NCBI GenBank assembly: GCA_012729815.1
Contig: JAAYCJ010000052.1
Location: 1-47,123 of the forward strand
From: Phycisphaerae bacterium
Lineage (GTDB): Bacteria; Planctomycetota; Phycisphaerae; JAAYCJ01
Length of the DNA stretch: 47,123 bases
Direction: 5' to 3'
In this document: one piece after another, positions 5,747-13,102 of the stretch
Layout: each line of letters opens with the position of its first letter
How positions within the stretch are numbered: position 1 is the stretch's first letter
Notes under the pieces: generated by a model
What the model saw: only the letters and a program-made list of their open reading frames with translations
Database searches by the model: none
Told to the model about the DNA's origin: nothing
Made by a program: the position numbers and the translations under genes

Positions 5747-7783
5747 ATGCCAGGAACCGTTGGGAATATTCGCAACGTTGTGCTAACCGGCCACGGCGGC
5801 GCGGGCAAGACGATGTTGGCCGAGGCGATGCTGCAGAAGGCCGGGGCCATCCAGCGGATGGGGTCCATCGACGGCAAGAACACGGTCAGCGACTTTGAGG
5901 ACCTGGAGAAGGAGCGCCAGCACTCGATCGATTCGAGCGTGGTGCATTTTGACCACAAGGGCGTACAGGTTAACGTGATCGACACGCCCGGCTATCCTGA
6001 TTTCATCGGCCAGGCGCTGATCGGGCTGATGGGGGCGGACGTGGCGGCGGTGGTGGTCTCAGCGGCGGCGGGAATCGAGGTCAACACGCGGCGGATGATG
6101 GCGGCTTCGGCTGAGGTGGGGCTGCCGCGGTTCGTGGTGATCAACAAGATCGACGCCGAGAACCTGGACCTGGCCGGACTGGTCAAGGGTCTTCAGGAGA
6201 CCTTCGGCAAGAATCTGCTGCCGTACAACCTGCCGGCGGATAGCGGCTCGAAGGTGATCCCGTGCCTGACCGGTCAGGGCGACACGGACTTCGACGACCT
6301 GGAATCGGCCAAACTGGCGTTGACCGAGGCGATCGTCGAGAGTGACGAGGCGATGATGGAGCGGTATCTCGGCGGCGAAGAGATCTCCGCTGAGGAGACG
6401 GCCAAAGCCCTCAAGAAGGCGGTTCTGGCCGGCACGCTGGTGCCGATCCTCTTCACCTCGGCCACCAACGAAATCGGCGTGGATCTGCTGATGGACTTCA
6501 TGGTCGAAGCGTGCCCCAGCCCGGCTGAGGCGCCCGCCCGCAAACTGGTAAGCGGCGAAGGCGAGCAGGCCAAGGAGAAGGAGCTGTCGGCCGACGCGAG
6601 CGGGCCGCTGGTGGGCCAGGTTTTCAAAATCTACTCGGACCCCCGCAGCAACATCAAGTACTCGATCATCCGCCTGTTCAGCGGGACGGTCAGGCCGGAC
6701 ACCAGCTTCCAGATCAACGAAGAGAAGCGCGGGACCCGCGCCGGGCATCTTTACCGCGTCAAGGGACAGGAGCTGGCCGACGTGAGCGAAATGACCGCCG
6801 GACAGATGTTCGCGGTAGCCAAGATCGAGGAGTTGCAGATCGGCGACGTGGTGCAGGTGGGCACGCCGGGCCGGCTGCCGATGCCGAATGTCCCGGTTCC
6901 CATGTACTCGCAGGCGATCGAGCCCAAGAGCCGCGGGGACGAGCAGAAGATCAGCGGCGCGTTGGCGCGGCTTTCCGAAGAGGATCTGACGTTCAAGGTG
7001 ACCCGGGACCGGCAGACCAACGAACTGGTCGTTTCGGGCATCGGGGACCTGCACCTGCGGGTCATCCTGGAGCGAATGGCCCGTCGGTTCAAGCTCGAGG
7101 TCAGCACCAAGATCCCGAAGATTCCGTACCGCGAGACCATCAGCGCGTACGCCGAGGGGCATTATCGCCACAAGAAGCAGACCGGCGGGGCCGGTCAGTT
7201 CGGCGAGGTGTACCTGAAGGTCGAGCCGATGGAGCGGAACACGGGCTTCGAATTCCTCGACGAGATCTTCGGCGGGGCGATTCCCGGTCAGTACCTGCCC
7301 GCGATCGAGAAGGGTGTTCGCGACCTGATGGAAAGCGGCGTGGTGGCCGGCTGTCCGATGCAGGACGTTCGGGTGCGGGTGTATGACGGCAAGCACCACC
7401 CGGTCGACAGCAAGGAAATCGCGTTCCGGATTGCGGGCAAGCTGGCGATGAAGGACGCGATCGCCAAGGCCAAGCCGGTTCTTCTGGAACCTGTTGTCAA
7501 TATTGAGGTTACTGTGCCTTCCCAGTACGTGGGCGATATCACGGGCGACCTGTCGGGCCGGCGCGGCCGGATCGGCGGGCAGGACGTGATGCCAGGCGGC
7601 ATGACGGTGATCCGGGCCCAGGTGCCGCTGTCGGAGGTTGCCCAGTACAACTCGCAGCTGCGGTCGGTGACCGGCGGGCAGGGCAGCTACACGATGGAGT
7701 TTTCGCACTACGAACCGGTTCCGCCGAACATCCAGCAGGAAATCATCAAGCAGTACAAGCCCAAAGAAGAAGAAGAGGAATAG
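5747..7783 (+). CDS. Elongation factor G-like GTPase (EF-G2 type)
   Basis: A 678-residue translational GTPase of the EF-G family but not the canonical factor. The P-loop is GHGGAGKT (residues 15-22) instead of GHIDAGKT. Switch II starts at DTPG (79-82) and the base-recognition NKID is at 133-136. The switch I region reads EKERQHSIDSSV where canonical EF-G has an EQERGITI-like block. Domains II-V follow, with SGIGDLHLRVILERM and a closing GQGSYTMEFSHYEPVP. Paralogues with this P-loop occur beside true EF-G in many bacteria; their role is not settled, with ribosome recycling or back-translocation proposed for some relatives. The ATG at 5747 has GGAGG five bases before it; ATG at 5744 would be too close. 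The C-terminus is a run of glutamates. Confidence 0.9.
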   Translation: MPGTVGNIRNVVLTGHGGAGKTMLAEAMLQKAGAIQRMGSIDGKNTVSDFEDLEKERQHSIDSSVVHFDHKGVQVNVIDTPGYPDFIGQALIGLMGADVAAVVVSAAAGIEVNTRRMMAASAEVGLPRFVVINKIDAENLDLAGLVKGLQETFGKNLLPYNLPADSGSKVIPCLTGQGDTDFDDLESAKLALTEAIVESDEAMMERYLGGEEISAEETAKALKKAVLAGTLVPILFTSATNEIGVDLLMDFMVEACPSPAEAPARKLVSGEGEQAKEKELSADASGPLVGQVFKIYSDPRSNIKYSIIRLFSGTVRPDTSFQINEEKRGTRAGHLYRVKGQELADVSEMTAGQMFAVAKIEELQIGDVVQVGTPGRLPMPNVPVPMYSQAIEPKSRGDEQKISGALARLSEEDLTFKVTRDRQTNELVVSGIGDLHLRVILERMARRFKLEVSTKIPKIPYRETISAYAEGHYRHKKQTGGAGQFGEVYLKVEPMERNTGFEFLDEIFGGAIPGQYLPAIEKGVRDLMESGVVAGCPMQDVRVRVYDGKHHPVDSKEIAFRIAGKLAMKDAIAKAKPVLLEPVVNIEVTVPSQYVGDITGDLSGRRGRIGGQDVMPGGMTVIRAQVPLSEVAQYNSQLRSVTGGQGSYTMEFSHYEPVPPNIQQEIIKQYKPKEEEEE

Positions 7784-7831
7784 CTTCTTATTCTGTGTAT
7801 TAATAAGCATAACTAATAGCCGGCTTGGGCT

Positions 7832-7854
7832 CAAGGGAGTTTCCCTTGACTTTT
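7832..7854 (+). terminator. Hairpin after the EF-G paralogue
   Basis: CAAGGGA-GTT-TCCCTTG forms a perfect 7-bp stem with a three-base loop, followed by ACTTTT. It is a short intrinsic-terminator candidate about 50 bases after the stop codon. Confidence 0.5.
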
Positions 7855-7911
7855 GTGGGCATTTTGCCAGAATAGACGCTATATGCCTCGAATGGAGGCA
7901 CGGGAAGAGTA

Positions 7912-7941
7912 TTGACACGCGCCGTATGCTCACCTTAAAGG
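7912..7941 (+). promoter_or_regulatory. Possible promoter of the DUF1571 gene
   Basis: A perfect TTGACA (7912-7917) is followed after 18 bases by the weak TAAAGG (7936-7941), leaving a leader of about 85 bases. Confidence 0.35.
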
Positions 7942-7986
7942 TAGCCAGCCGCTTTGGACGATAGGAATCGATAGACAGGCCTTCTG

Positions 7987-8004
7987 TGTACGGTTCGCCG
8001 TACA
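7987..8004 (+). promoter_or_regulatory. UUCG-capped hairpin in the DUF1571 leader
   Basis: TGTACGG-TTCG-CCGTACA is a perfect 7-bp stem with a UUCG tetraloop, located 30 bases before the start codon and 16 bases before the ribosome-binding site. It may protect the mRNA 5' end or help expose the GGAAGGGGAG site. Confidence 0.5.
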
Positions 8005-8034
8005 AATTGGGAAAGAGAGCCGGAAGGGGAGATT

Positions 8035-8841
8035 ATGCGATATCCGCCAGCGTTGATCGCCGTTGCCATCCTGTGCACGGTTTTGATGTCCCGTTCACCC
8101 GCCTTGGCCGAAGAAGCCCATGCCGCCATTCAGATTCCGGTTGAAGAGCGGCAGATCGTCCAGGAGCGGATGGCCCTGGCCCAGTCGTTGCCGCAGGAGT
8201 TTCTGGCGTTTGCTCTTAAGAATTATCAGCGTCAGATCCGCGACTACACCTGCCTGTTCGTCAAGCAGGAGTTGGTGCAGGGCAAACTGACCAAGGAGCA
8301 GCACATCGAGGTCAAGTTCCGCGAGGGTCCGTTCGCGGTATTCATGCAGTGGGTCAAGAACCCGAGTCTGGTGGACCATGTATTGTACGTCAAGGGCCGG
8401 CACGGCGATAAGGCCCTGGTCAAGCCGGCGGGGGTATTGGGCTGGTTTGTTCCGACGCACGTGAAGCGTGGCGTCAACAGCCCGGACTCGGCGAAGGTTT
8501 CCCGCAGGCGGCTGGACCAGTTCGGTTTCGGCAACGCTCTGGACCTGATTCACGAGACCAACACCAGGGCTGAGAAGGCGGGCGATCTGAAGCTGACGTA
8601 CAAGGGCGAGGGCCAGATCGACGACCGCAAGACATTTGTGCTGGAGCGGAAGCTGCCGGACAAGCCGGAGTATCCCGATCAGAAGCTGGTGGTTCACGTG
8701 GATCAGGAGTGGCTGGTTCCGGTGGCGACATACTGCTACGACGCTCACAACCGGTTGCTGGGCAAGTATGAATACCGGGACGTGAAGTTGAATGTGGGCC
8801 TGAGCTGGAAGGAATTCACAGCCGAGGCCAACGACCTGTAG
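8035..8841 (+). CDS. Exported DUF1571 family protein
   Basis: A 268-residue protein with a clear Sec signal peptide (hydrophobic residues 5-22, cleavage probably after the ALA at 23-25). The mature part matches DUF1571, a family I associate with Planctomycetota: RQIRDYTCLFVKQE near residues 64-77, then EVKFREGPFAVFMQWVKNP, and a C-terminal segment with LVVHVDQEWLVPVATYCYD. The function of the family is unknown; the beta-rich pattern resembles outer-membrane lipoprotein carrier folds (LolA/LolB-like), but that is only an impression. The start is supported by GGAAGGGGAG just upstream. It is a monocistronic gene, convergent with smpB and closed by a strong terminator. Confidence 0.87.
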   Translation: MRYPPALIAVAILCTVLMSRSPALAEEAHAAIQIPVEERQIVQERMALAQSLPQEFLAFALKNYQRQIRDYTCLFVKQELVQGKLTKEQHIEVKFREGPFAVFMQWVKNPSLVDHVLYVKGRHGDKALVKPAGVLGWFVPTHVKRGVNSPDSAKVSRRRLDQFGFGNALDLIHETNTRAEKAGDLKLTYKGEGQIDDRKTFVLERKLPDKPEYPDQKLVVHVDQEWLVPVATYCYDAHNRLLGKYEYRDVKLNVGLSWKEFTAEANDL

Positions 8842-8870
8842 GCCGGGTCGTTTACCGTCTGGAAGCCATT

Positions 8871-8900
8871 AATCCCACCCATTGCGGGTGGGATTTTTTA
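8871..8900 (+). terminator. Intrinsic terminator between DUF1571 gene and smpB
   Basis: AATCCCACCC (8871-8880) and GGGTGGGATT (8886-8895) form a perfect 10-bp stem with a five-base loop and a T-run. It serves the plus-strand gene and may also help end the convergent smpB transcript. Confidence 0.88.
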
Positions 8901-8914
8901 TGGGCTGGGCGCGG

Positions 8915-9394
8915 TTATCGGAACTTGCGCATCTGGCGGTCCATATCTCGCTGCATATCGCGGTCGCGAATGGACTTGCGCTTATCGTGGAGGGCTTTGC
9001 CGCGGGCGAGTCCGACGAGGAGTTTGGCATAGCCGCGGGCATTAAAGTAGAATTTGAGGGGGACCAGGGTGAGTCCCTTTTCCTTGACCCGGGTCAGCAG
9101 GCGGCGGGATTCCCGCTTGTGGAGCAGCAGCGGGCGTCGGCGGAGGGGCTCATGCGTGGTGTGGGAGGCCTTCTCGTATTCCGCGATGTTGGCTCCAACC
9201 AGGCATGGGGTCTCGCCGATGAATCGAATATAGGCCTCGTCGAGGGAGACCTTGCCCTCGCGGGCGGACTTGACCTCGGTGCCGAGCAGGATGATGCCGG
9301 CCTCGACGGTCTCCAGGACCTCGTAATTAAAGCGGGCCTTTTTGTTTATGATTGTTGGTGATTTAGCGTATTTGTTTTCTTGTGTGTGAGCCAT
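8915..9394 (-). CDS. smpB: SsrA-binding protein SmpB
   Basis: SmpB carries tmRNA into stalled ribosomes for trans-translation. The 159-residue product has the family hallmarks: NKKARFNYEVLETVEAGIIL, GTEVKSAREGKVSLDEAYI, the NIAEYE block, HEPLRRRPLLLHKRE, and LTLVPLKFYFNARGYAKLL, ending with the basic tail DKRKSIRDRDMQRDMDRQ that enters the mRNA channel. The start at 9394 (MAHTQENK) is preferred; an ATG at 9400 is in frame. Neither has a Shine-Dalgarno. A TAATAT box (9407-9402) ends about seven bases before the start codon, suggesting a leaderless mRNA. The gene diverges from the ECF sigma gene, and the tmRNA gene itself is not in the window. Confidence 0.96.
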   Translation of the reverse strand: MAHTQENKYAKSPTIINKKARFNYEVLETVEAGIILLGTEVKSAREGKVSLDEAYIRFIGETPCLVGANIAEYEKASHTTHEPLRRRPLLLHKRESRRLLTRVKEKGLTLVPLKFYFNARGYAKLLVGLARGKALHDKRKSIRDRDMQRDMDRQMRKFR

Positions 9395-9401
9395 AGTCAT
9401 G

Positions 9402-9429
9402 ATATTATCAGCCAAGGCCTCATTTGCAA
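9402..9429 (-). promoter_or_regulatory. Predicted promoter of smpB (palindromic -35 box)
   Basis: On the minus strand TTGCAA (9429-9424), a 16-base spacer and TAATAT (9407-9402) form a promoter whose start would fall at the smpB ATG. TTGCAA is its own reverse complement, so it could also act as a -35 box toward the sigma gene (TAAAAA at 9449-9454, 19-base spacing). Confidence 0.4.
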
Positions 9430-9440
9430 CCGAGCGCAGT

Positions 9441-10109
9441 ATGAAGGGTAAAAATTTAGCGATGCTGAAACTCATACAACGCGACAGAACGGCTGACAGC
9501 GCGGATGGCGACCGTATCGAGAAGCAGGAAGAGCTCGATCTGATCGACCGGGCCAAGCGTGGCGACCGCGGAGCGGGCCGTCGGCTGGTGGATCTTCACA
9601 AGCAGCGGCTGCATACGTTCATCTGGCGGATCGTGCGTGACACGGACATGGCGGAGGAGGTCTGCCAGGAGACGTTTTTGCGGGCGTTTCGTGCGTTGGC
9701 GAGTTTCAAGCGCGAGTATCGTTTCTCGACGTGGTTGTTTACGATCGGATACCGGTTGGCGCTGAACCAGATGCGTGCGCGGAGCCATCGGAAGGACGTG
9801 GTGGCGGACCTTTCGAACGCGCCGGCGGTGCGGGAGCAGCAGACTCCTCAGGAGAGGGTGCTCCAGAGCGAGCAGGCGACTCAGCTCCGGCAGATCATCT
9901 GGCAGGAAGTGGATCGGCTCAATCCGGTGCAGAAGGCATCGCTGCTGATGTTCTATCGCGAAGGGCTGTCGTGCAAGGACATTGCCGATTCGCTGGGGAT
10001 GCCGGTGGCGACGGTCAAGAGTCACATGCACCGTGCGCGTCAGCGTTTGCGGGTTCGATTGGAGCGGTTGGGAGTGGATGATCAGGATTTGATGTATTTG
10101 GGAGCCTAA
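9441..10109 (+). CDS. ECF-type RNA polymerase sigma factor
   Basis: A sigma-70 family factor of the extracytoplasmic-function group, 222 residues from the chosen start. Region 2 reads DMAEEVCQETFLRAFRALASF and FSTWLFTIGYRLALNQMRAR. Region 4 carries a helix-turn-helix in GLSCKDIADSLGMPVATVK followed by SHMHRARQRLRVRLE. No region 3 is present, as expected for ECF factors. In-frame ATG codons exist at 9399, 9441 and 9462; 9441 is a compromise, since none has a strong Shine-Dalgarno. The anti-sigma gene starts five bases after the stop codon, and a secreted PDZ protein gene is coupled to that, so the three genes form one regulatory operon. Confidence 0.92.
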   Translation: MKGKNLAMLKLIQRDRTADSADGDRIEKQEELDLIDRAKRGDRGAGRRLVDLHKQRLHTFIWRIVRDTDMAEEVCQETFLRAFRALASFKREYRFSTWLFTIGYRLALNQMRARSHRKDVVADLSNAPAVREQQTPQERVLQSEQATQLRQIIWQEVDRLNPVQKASLLMFYREGLSCKDIADSLGMPVATVKSHMHRARQRLRVRLERLGVDDQDLMYLGA

Positions 10110-10114
10110 GGGCT

Positions 10115-10936
10115 GTGAAGTGCGAACACTTCGAACATTTTCTGGACAGGTACCTTGACGGGGAGTTGAAGGGGAGCCTGAAGCTCGAATTCGAGTCGCA
10201 CCTGGTGGAGTGCGAGCAGTGCGGCCACCTGATGGCGATGATGTCGGCGGTGGGGGAGATCGTCTGCGAGCCGGCTCCGGATGAGCCGGAGCTGTCGTCG
10301 CATTTCACGGATCGGGTTTTGGGCGAGCTGGATCGGATGCAAGGGACGCGTCGCCGGTGGTACGGGATCGCGACGGCGGCGGCGGCGGCGGCGGCGCTGG
10401 TGGTGACGGTGGCGTCGTTGCTGGTGCTGGCCGGGCCGGATCGGTCGGCGGGCGTTTCGGCCGATCGGATGGCGATCGTGGAGCAGCCGACGATGGCGAG
10501 CGAGGGCCTTCCGCCGGTGGGGCTGAGGGACGGCGCGTCGCCGGAGGCGTTTGCGTCGCTTCCAGCCGGCGTGCTTCGTCCGGAGCCGCAGGTTCGAGGC
10601 GTGACGTTCAGCCGCCAGGATCTCGGCGAGAGCCTCAGGAAGGGCACAGCGGCGCCGATGGCCTCGCTGGACGCCCAGACCCAGAGCCGCATGGAGCAGG
10701 AGCTTCGCCAGTGGCTGACCTCGACGCTGCGGGATGCGGACGACGCGATCCGTCAGCTTCAGCACCTTCCGGGCTTCGCGTTCGACCGAATGCGGGAGAC
10801 CCTGTTGAATCAGATCACGGGCAAGGCGATGTTCCGGCCGAGCCTGGCGCTTCCGGTTCAGCCGACGCGGGAATTCGGGGGAGAACCGCTGCGGATGGAG
10901 CCGGCGCCGGTCGAGGGGAACTACGAGCTGATCTGA
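10115..10936 (+). CDS. Membrane-anchored zinc-finger anti-sigma factor
   Basis: A 273-residue protein placed directly after the ECF sigma gene. The N-terminus has the zinc anti-sigma (ZAS/zf-HC2) layout: C3 in VKCEHFEHF, then H29 and C32, C35 in SHLVECEQCGHL. One transmembrane segment spans about residues 83-107 (an alanine-rich stretch, then LVVTVASLLVLAG). The following 165 residues would be outside the membrane and match no domain I recognise. The start is GTG at 10115. Its expected role is to hold the upstream sigma factor at the membrane until a signal releases it. The stop codon overlaps the ATG of the next gene (TGATG), indicating translational coupling. Confidence 0.88.
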   Translation: MKCEHFEHFLDRYLDGELKGSLKLEFESHLVECEQCGHLMAMMSAVGEIVCEPAPDEPELSSHFTDRVLGELDRMQGTRRRWYGIATAAAAAAALVVTVASLLVLAGPDRSAGVSADRMAIVEQPTMASEGLPPVGLRDGASPEAFASLPAGVLRPEPQVRGVTFSRQDLGESLRKGTAAPMASLDAQTQSRMEQELRQWLTSTLRDADDAIRQLQHLPGFAFDRMRETLLNQITGKAMFRPSLALPVQPTREFGGEPLRMEPAPVEGNYELI

Positions 10937-13095
10937 TGGATCGTGGTGTACCGGCTTCGTCATTTCCGGCATTGCTGACGATCGCTGCATTGTCGGCGGC
11001 GGTCGCCGTGTTTGCTTCGCCCGCTTTTGCCCAATCGACCAGTTTGCCAGCGACCTCAACGGCGAGTGCTCCGACTACCACGGTTTCAACCAGCAGTGCT
11101 CCGGCCAACGATCCGGTCGCGGCGTCAGCGACGACCCAGCCGGCATCGGCGGCGAAGCTGGCGGGGTTGGCTCCGGCCTGGACGGGAGTGTACCTGGAGG
11201 TCCGTGACCTGGCGGGCCTGGTGGCGATGGTCTGCGAGGCTTCCGAGAACGTCGAGGGTGCGTCTGGCCAGGTGCGGAAGGCGGGAGCGGCGCTGCTGTC
11301 GGGGGCGGAACGGCTGAGCGGAATGTTCGAAGGCATTTTCGGCCTGAAGGGACGCGATCTTCTAACCGGGATCATGGGTCAACGGGCGGCGGTGGCGTGG
11401 GGCGGGCCGGACTTGCCGGACCAGTTCGGGTTGATCTGTGAGGCGCCGAGCGAAGGAGCGATTCAGGAACTGCTGGAGCGCGGCAAGGCGGAGCTGATCG
11501 AGGCGAAGGACGGCGACGCCATCCGGCGGTACAAGCTGTCGTCGGAGGGTCTGCGGGCGGCGGTGGCGGGCGATCGGTTGATCGTCGGCACGGTGGGCGA
11601 GACGGGCGACACGGGCATGTACTACGGCATGGTGGCGTTGGCGGAAGGGGCCAACGATCGAAGCCTGTGGAGCCGCTTGGCGTTTCGCGAGGCCAACCGC
11701 CACGTCGATTCGGACAGTCAGTTGATCTTTGTGGCGCTTGGGACCGAGCCGAAGGAGGAGGCTTCGGATGAGGGCGGCAGGTTCCGCCTGCTGCGCGGGC
11801 TGGAGCGGATCGAGTACCTGACGGTCGGCGGACAGGCCGCGGGCGACGATCTTCGGCTGCGGCTCACCGTTCATCCCAAGCAGGTGGATTTCTCGTTGTG
11901 GCCGCAACAGCCGCTGGAGTTTGAGCCGCCGGTTTTGCGGTTGTTCCGCCAGGAGCGGCTGGCCATGGTCTACGCGACGGCGATCGAACCGTCGCAGTGG
12001 TACCAGAGCATGTTTTCGATGACCAGCGATCAGGGCCGTTCGACGGTGCGGGAGTATCTGGCGATGCTGGAGATTTTGCTGCCGGACCCGCACGCGCGTC
12101 AGCGGTTTCTGGAGTCGGTGGGTTCGGAGCTGGTGTTCCTGGTCCGCTCGCAGACCCCGTCGGTGACGACGCAGCCGGCGGCGACGAGTCCGGCCGATGC
12201 GTCCGAGGCGTCGGTGGCGATGCTGGTGCGGCTGGCGGCCCCGGTGGTGGCGGAGCAGACGGTCCGGCAGATAACGGCGCTGCTTCGCAGCTTCACCTCG
12301 CCGCGGGCGTCGGATGACGCGGCGGTGAACAGCCTGAGCTATCGCGGGGTGGTGATCCGCCGGATTCCCGTCAGTTTCCTGTCCGGCCGGCGGATATGGC
12401 CGGAGTTTCTACCGATCGCCCACAGCCGGGAGATTTCGTGGTGCATCCTGGACGACTACCTGGTGCTGACGACCGATCGGACGTGGTTGGCGGAGATGAT
12501 CGACCTGTACTCCGGCACGAGCGAGGGGCAGACGGCCGATATCATGCCGGCCACGACGGTGGCGGACTGGTTCCTGGGCATGGACCTGCCGCGATTGACG
12601 GCGATCATGGGCGGACCGGCTGGGCAGGCGGAGGCGGTTGAACCGGCGGCCACCCAGCCGAAGGGCGGCGATCCGCAGATCGTGCTGGGCATTCTGAAGA
12701 CGACGGTCAAGGACCCGCAGAGCGGACGCGATGAGATATCGGTGGCGGCGGTGGCGCCGGGCTATCCGGCGTGGGGCGTGTTGATGCCGGGCGACGTGAT
12801 CGTGGCGGTTGATGAGACGAGCCTGAACGCCGGGGATCCGGATGAGCACCTGCGGGCGTTGATCGCCGAGCGCGCGGGCCAGGATCGCCTGACGGTCACG
12901 GTGCGGCGTCAGAACGTGCTTCGCCAGGTGGTGATCGACGTGAGTCCGCAGGCGACGGTCACGGGCAAGACGCTGAATCTGCTTCGCGGGGCGATCGAAC
13001 TGGCGGGCCGGCGGTTCGACCGGTTCAAGGTGAGCGCCAACTACACGCCGACGGGCCAGACGGTGTTGCGAGTGGACCTCGAGTCGGACGATTGA
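10936..13095 (+). CDS. Secreted or membrane-associated PDZ-domain protein
   Basis: A 719-residue exported protein with a signal peptide (residues 10-32, ending AFA-Q) and a Ser/Thr/Ala linker to about residue 70 containing TTQPA. Residues 72-580 form a large region resembling DUF3352-type repeats (VYLEVRDLAGLVAMV, then paired segments such as AVAGDRLIVGT and CILDDYLVLTTDR). A PDZ domain lies near residues 605-680 (APGYPAWGVLMPGDVIVAVD). No protease catalytic motif is seen. It is coupled to the anti-sigma gene, so it may sense or process an envelope signal, or be the main target of the regulon; both are inference. The gene converges on the debranching enzyme gene with only seven bases between stop codons. 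Confidence 0.78.
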   Translation: MDRGVPASSFPALLTIAALSAAVAVFASPAFAQSTSLPATSTASAPTTTVSTSSAPANDPVAASATTQPASAAKLAGLAPAWTGVYLEVRDLAGLVAMVCEASENVEGASGQVRKAGAALLSGAERLSGMFEGIFGLKGRDLLTGIMGQRAAVAWGGPDLPDQFGLICEAPSEGAIQELLERGKAELIEAKDGDAIRRYKLSSEGLRAAVAGDRLIVGTVGETGDTGMYYGMVALAEGANDRSLWSRLAFREANRHVDSDSQLIFVALGTEPKEEASDEGGRFRLLRGLERIEYLTVGGQAAGDDLRLRLTVHPKQVDFSLWPQQPLEFEPPVLRLFRQERLAMVYATAIEPSQWYQSMFSMTSDQGRSTVREYLAMLEILLPDPHARQRFLESVGSELVFLVRSQTPSVTTQPAATSPADASEASVAMLVRLAAPVVAEQTVRQITALLRSFTSPRASDDAAVNSLSYRGVVIRRIPVSFLSGRRIWPEFLPIAHSREISWCILDDYLVLTTDRTWLAEMIDLYSGTSEGQTADIMPATTVADWFLGMDLPRLTAIMGGPAGQAEAVEPAATQPKGGDPQIVLGILKTTVKDPQSGRDEISVAAVAPGYPAWGVLMPGDVIVAVDETSLNAGDPDEHLRALIAERAGQDRLTVTVRRQNVLRQVVIDVSPQATVTGKTLNLLRGAIELAGRRFDRFKVSANYTPTGQTVLRVDLESDD

Positions 13096-13102
13096 TGCGC
13101 GA

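Noticed and set aside
6059-8005. 648-codon minus-strand frame opposite the EF-G paralogue
   Set aside because: An antisense shadow rich in Arg, His and Leu; the real gene is on the plus strand with all GTPase motifs.
10357-13095. Very long plus-strand frame giving a 912-residue protein from 10357
   Set aside because: Its first 193 codons overlap the anti-sigma gene in another frame and are Gly/Arg-rich shadow. The true start is ATG at 10936, where a signal peptide begins.
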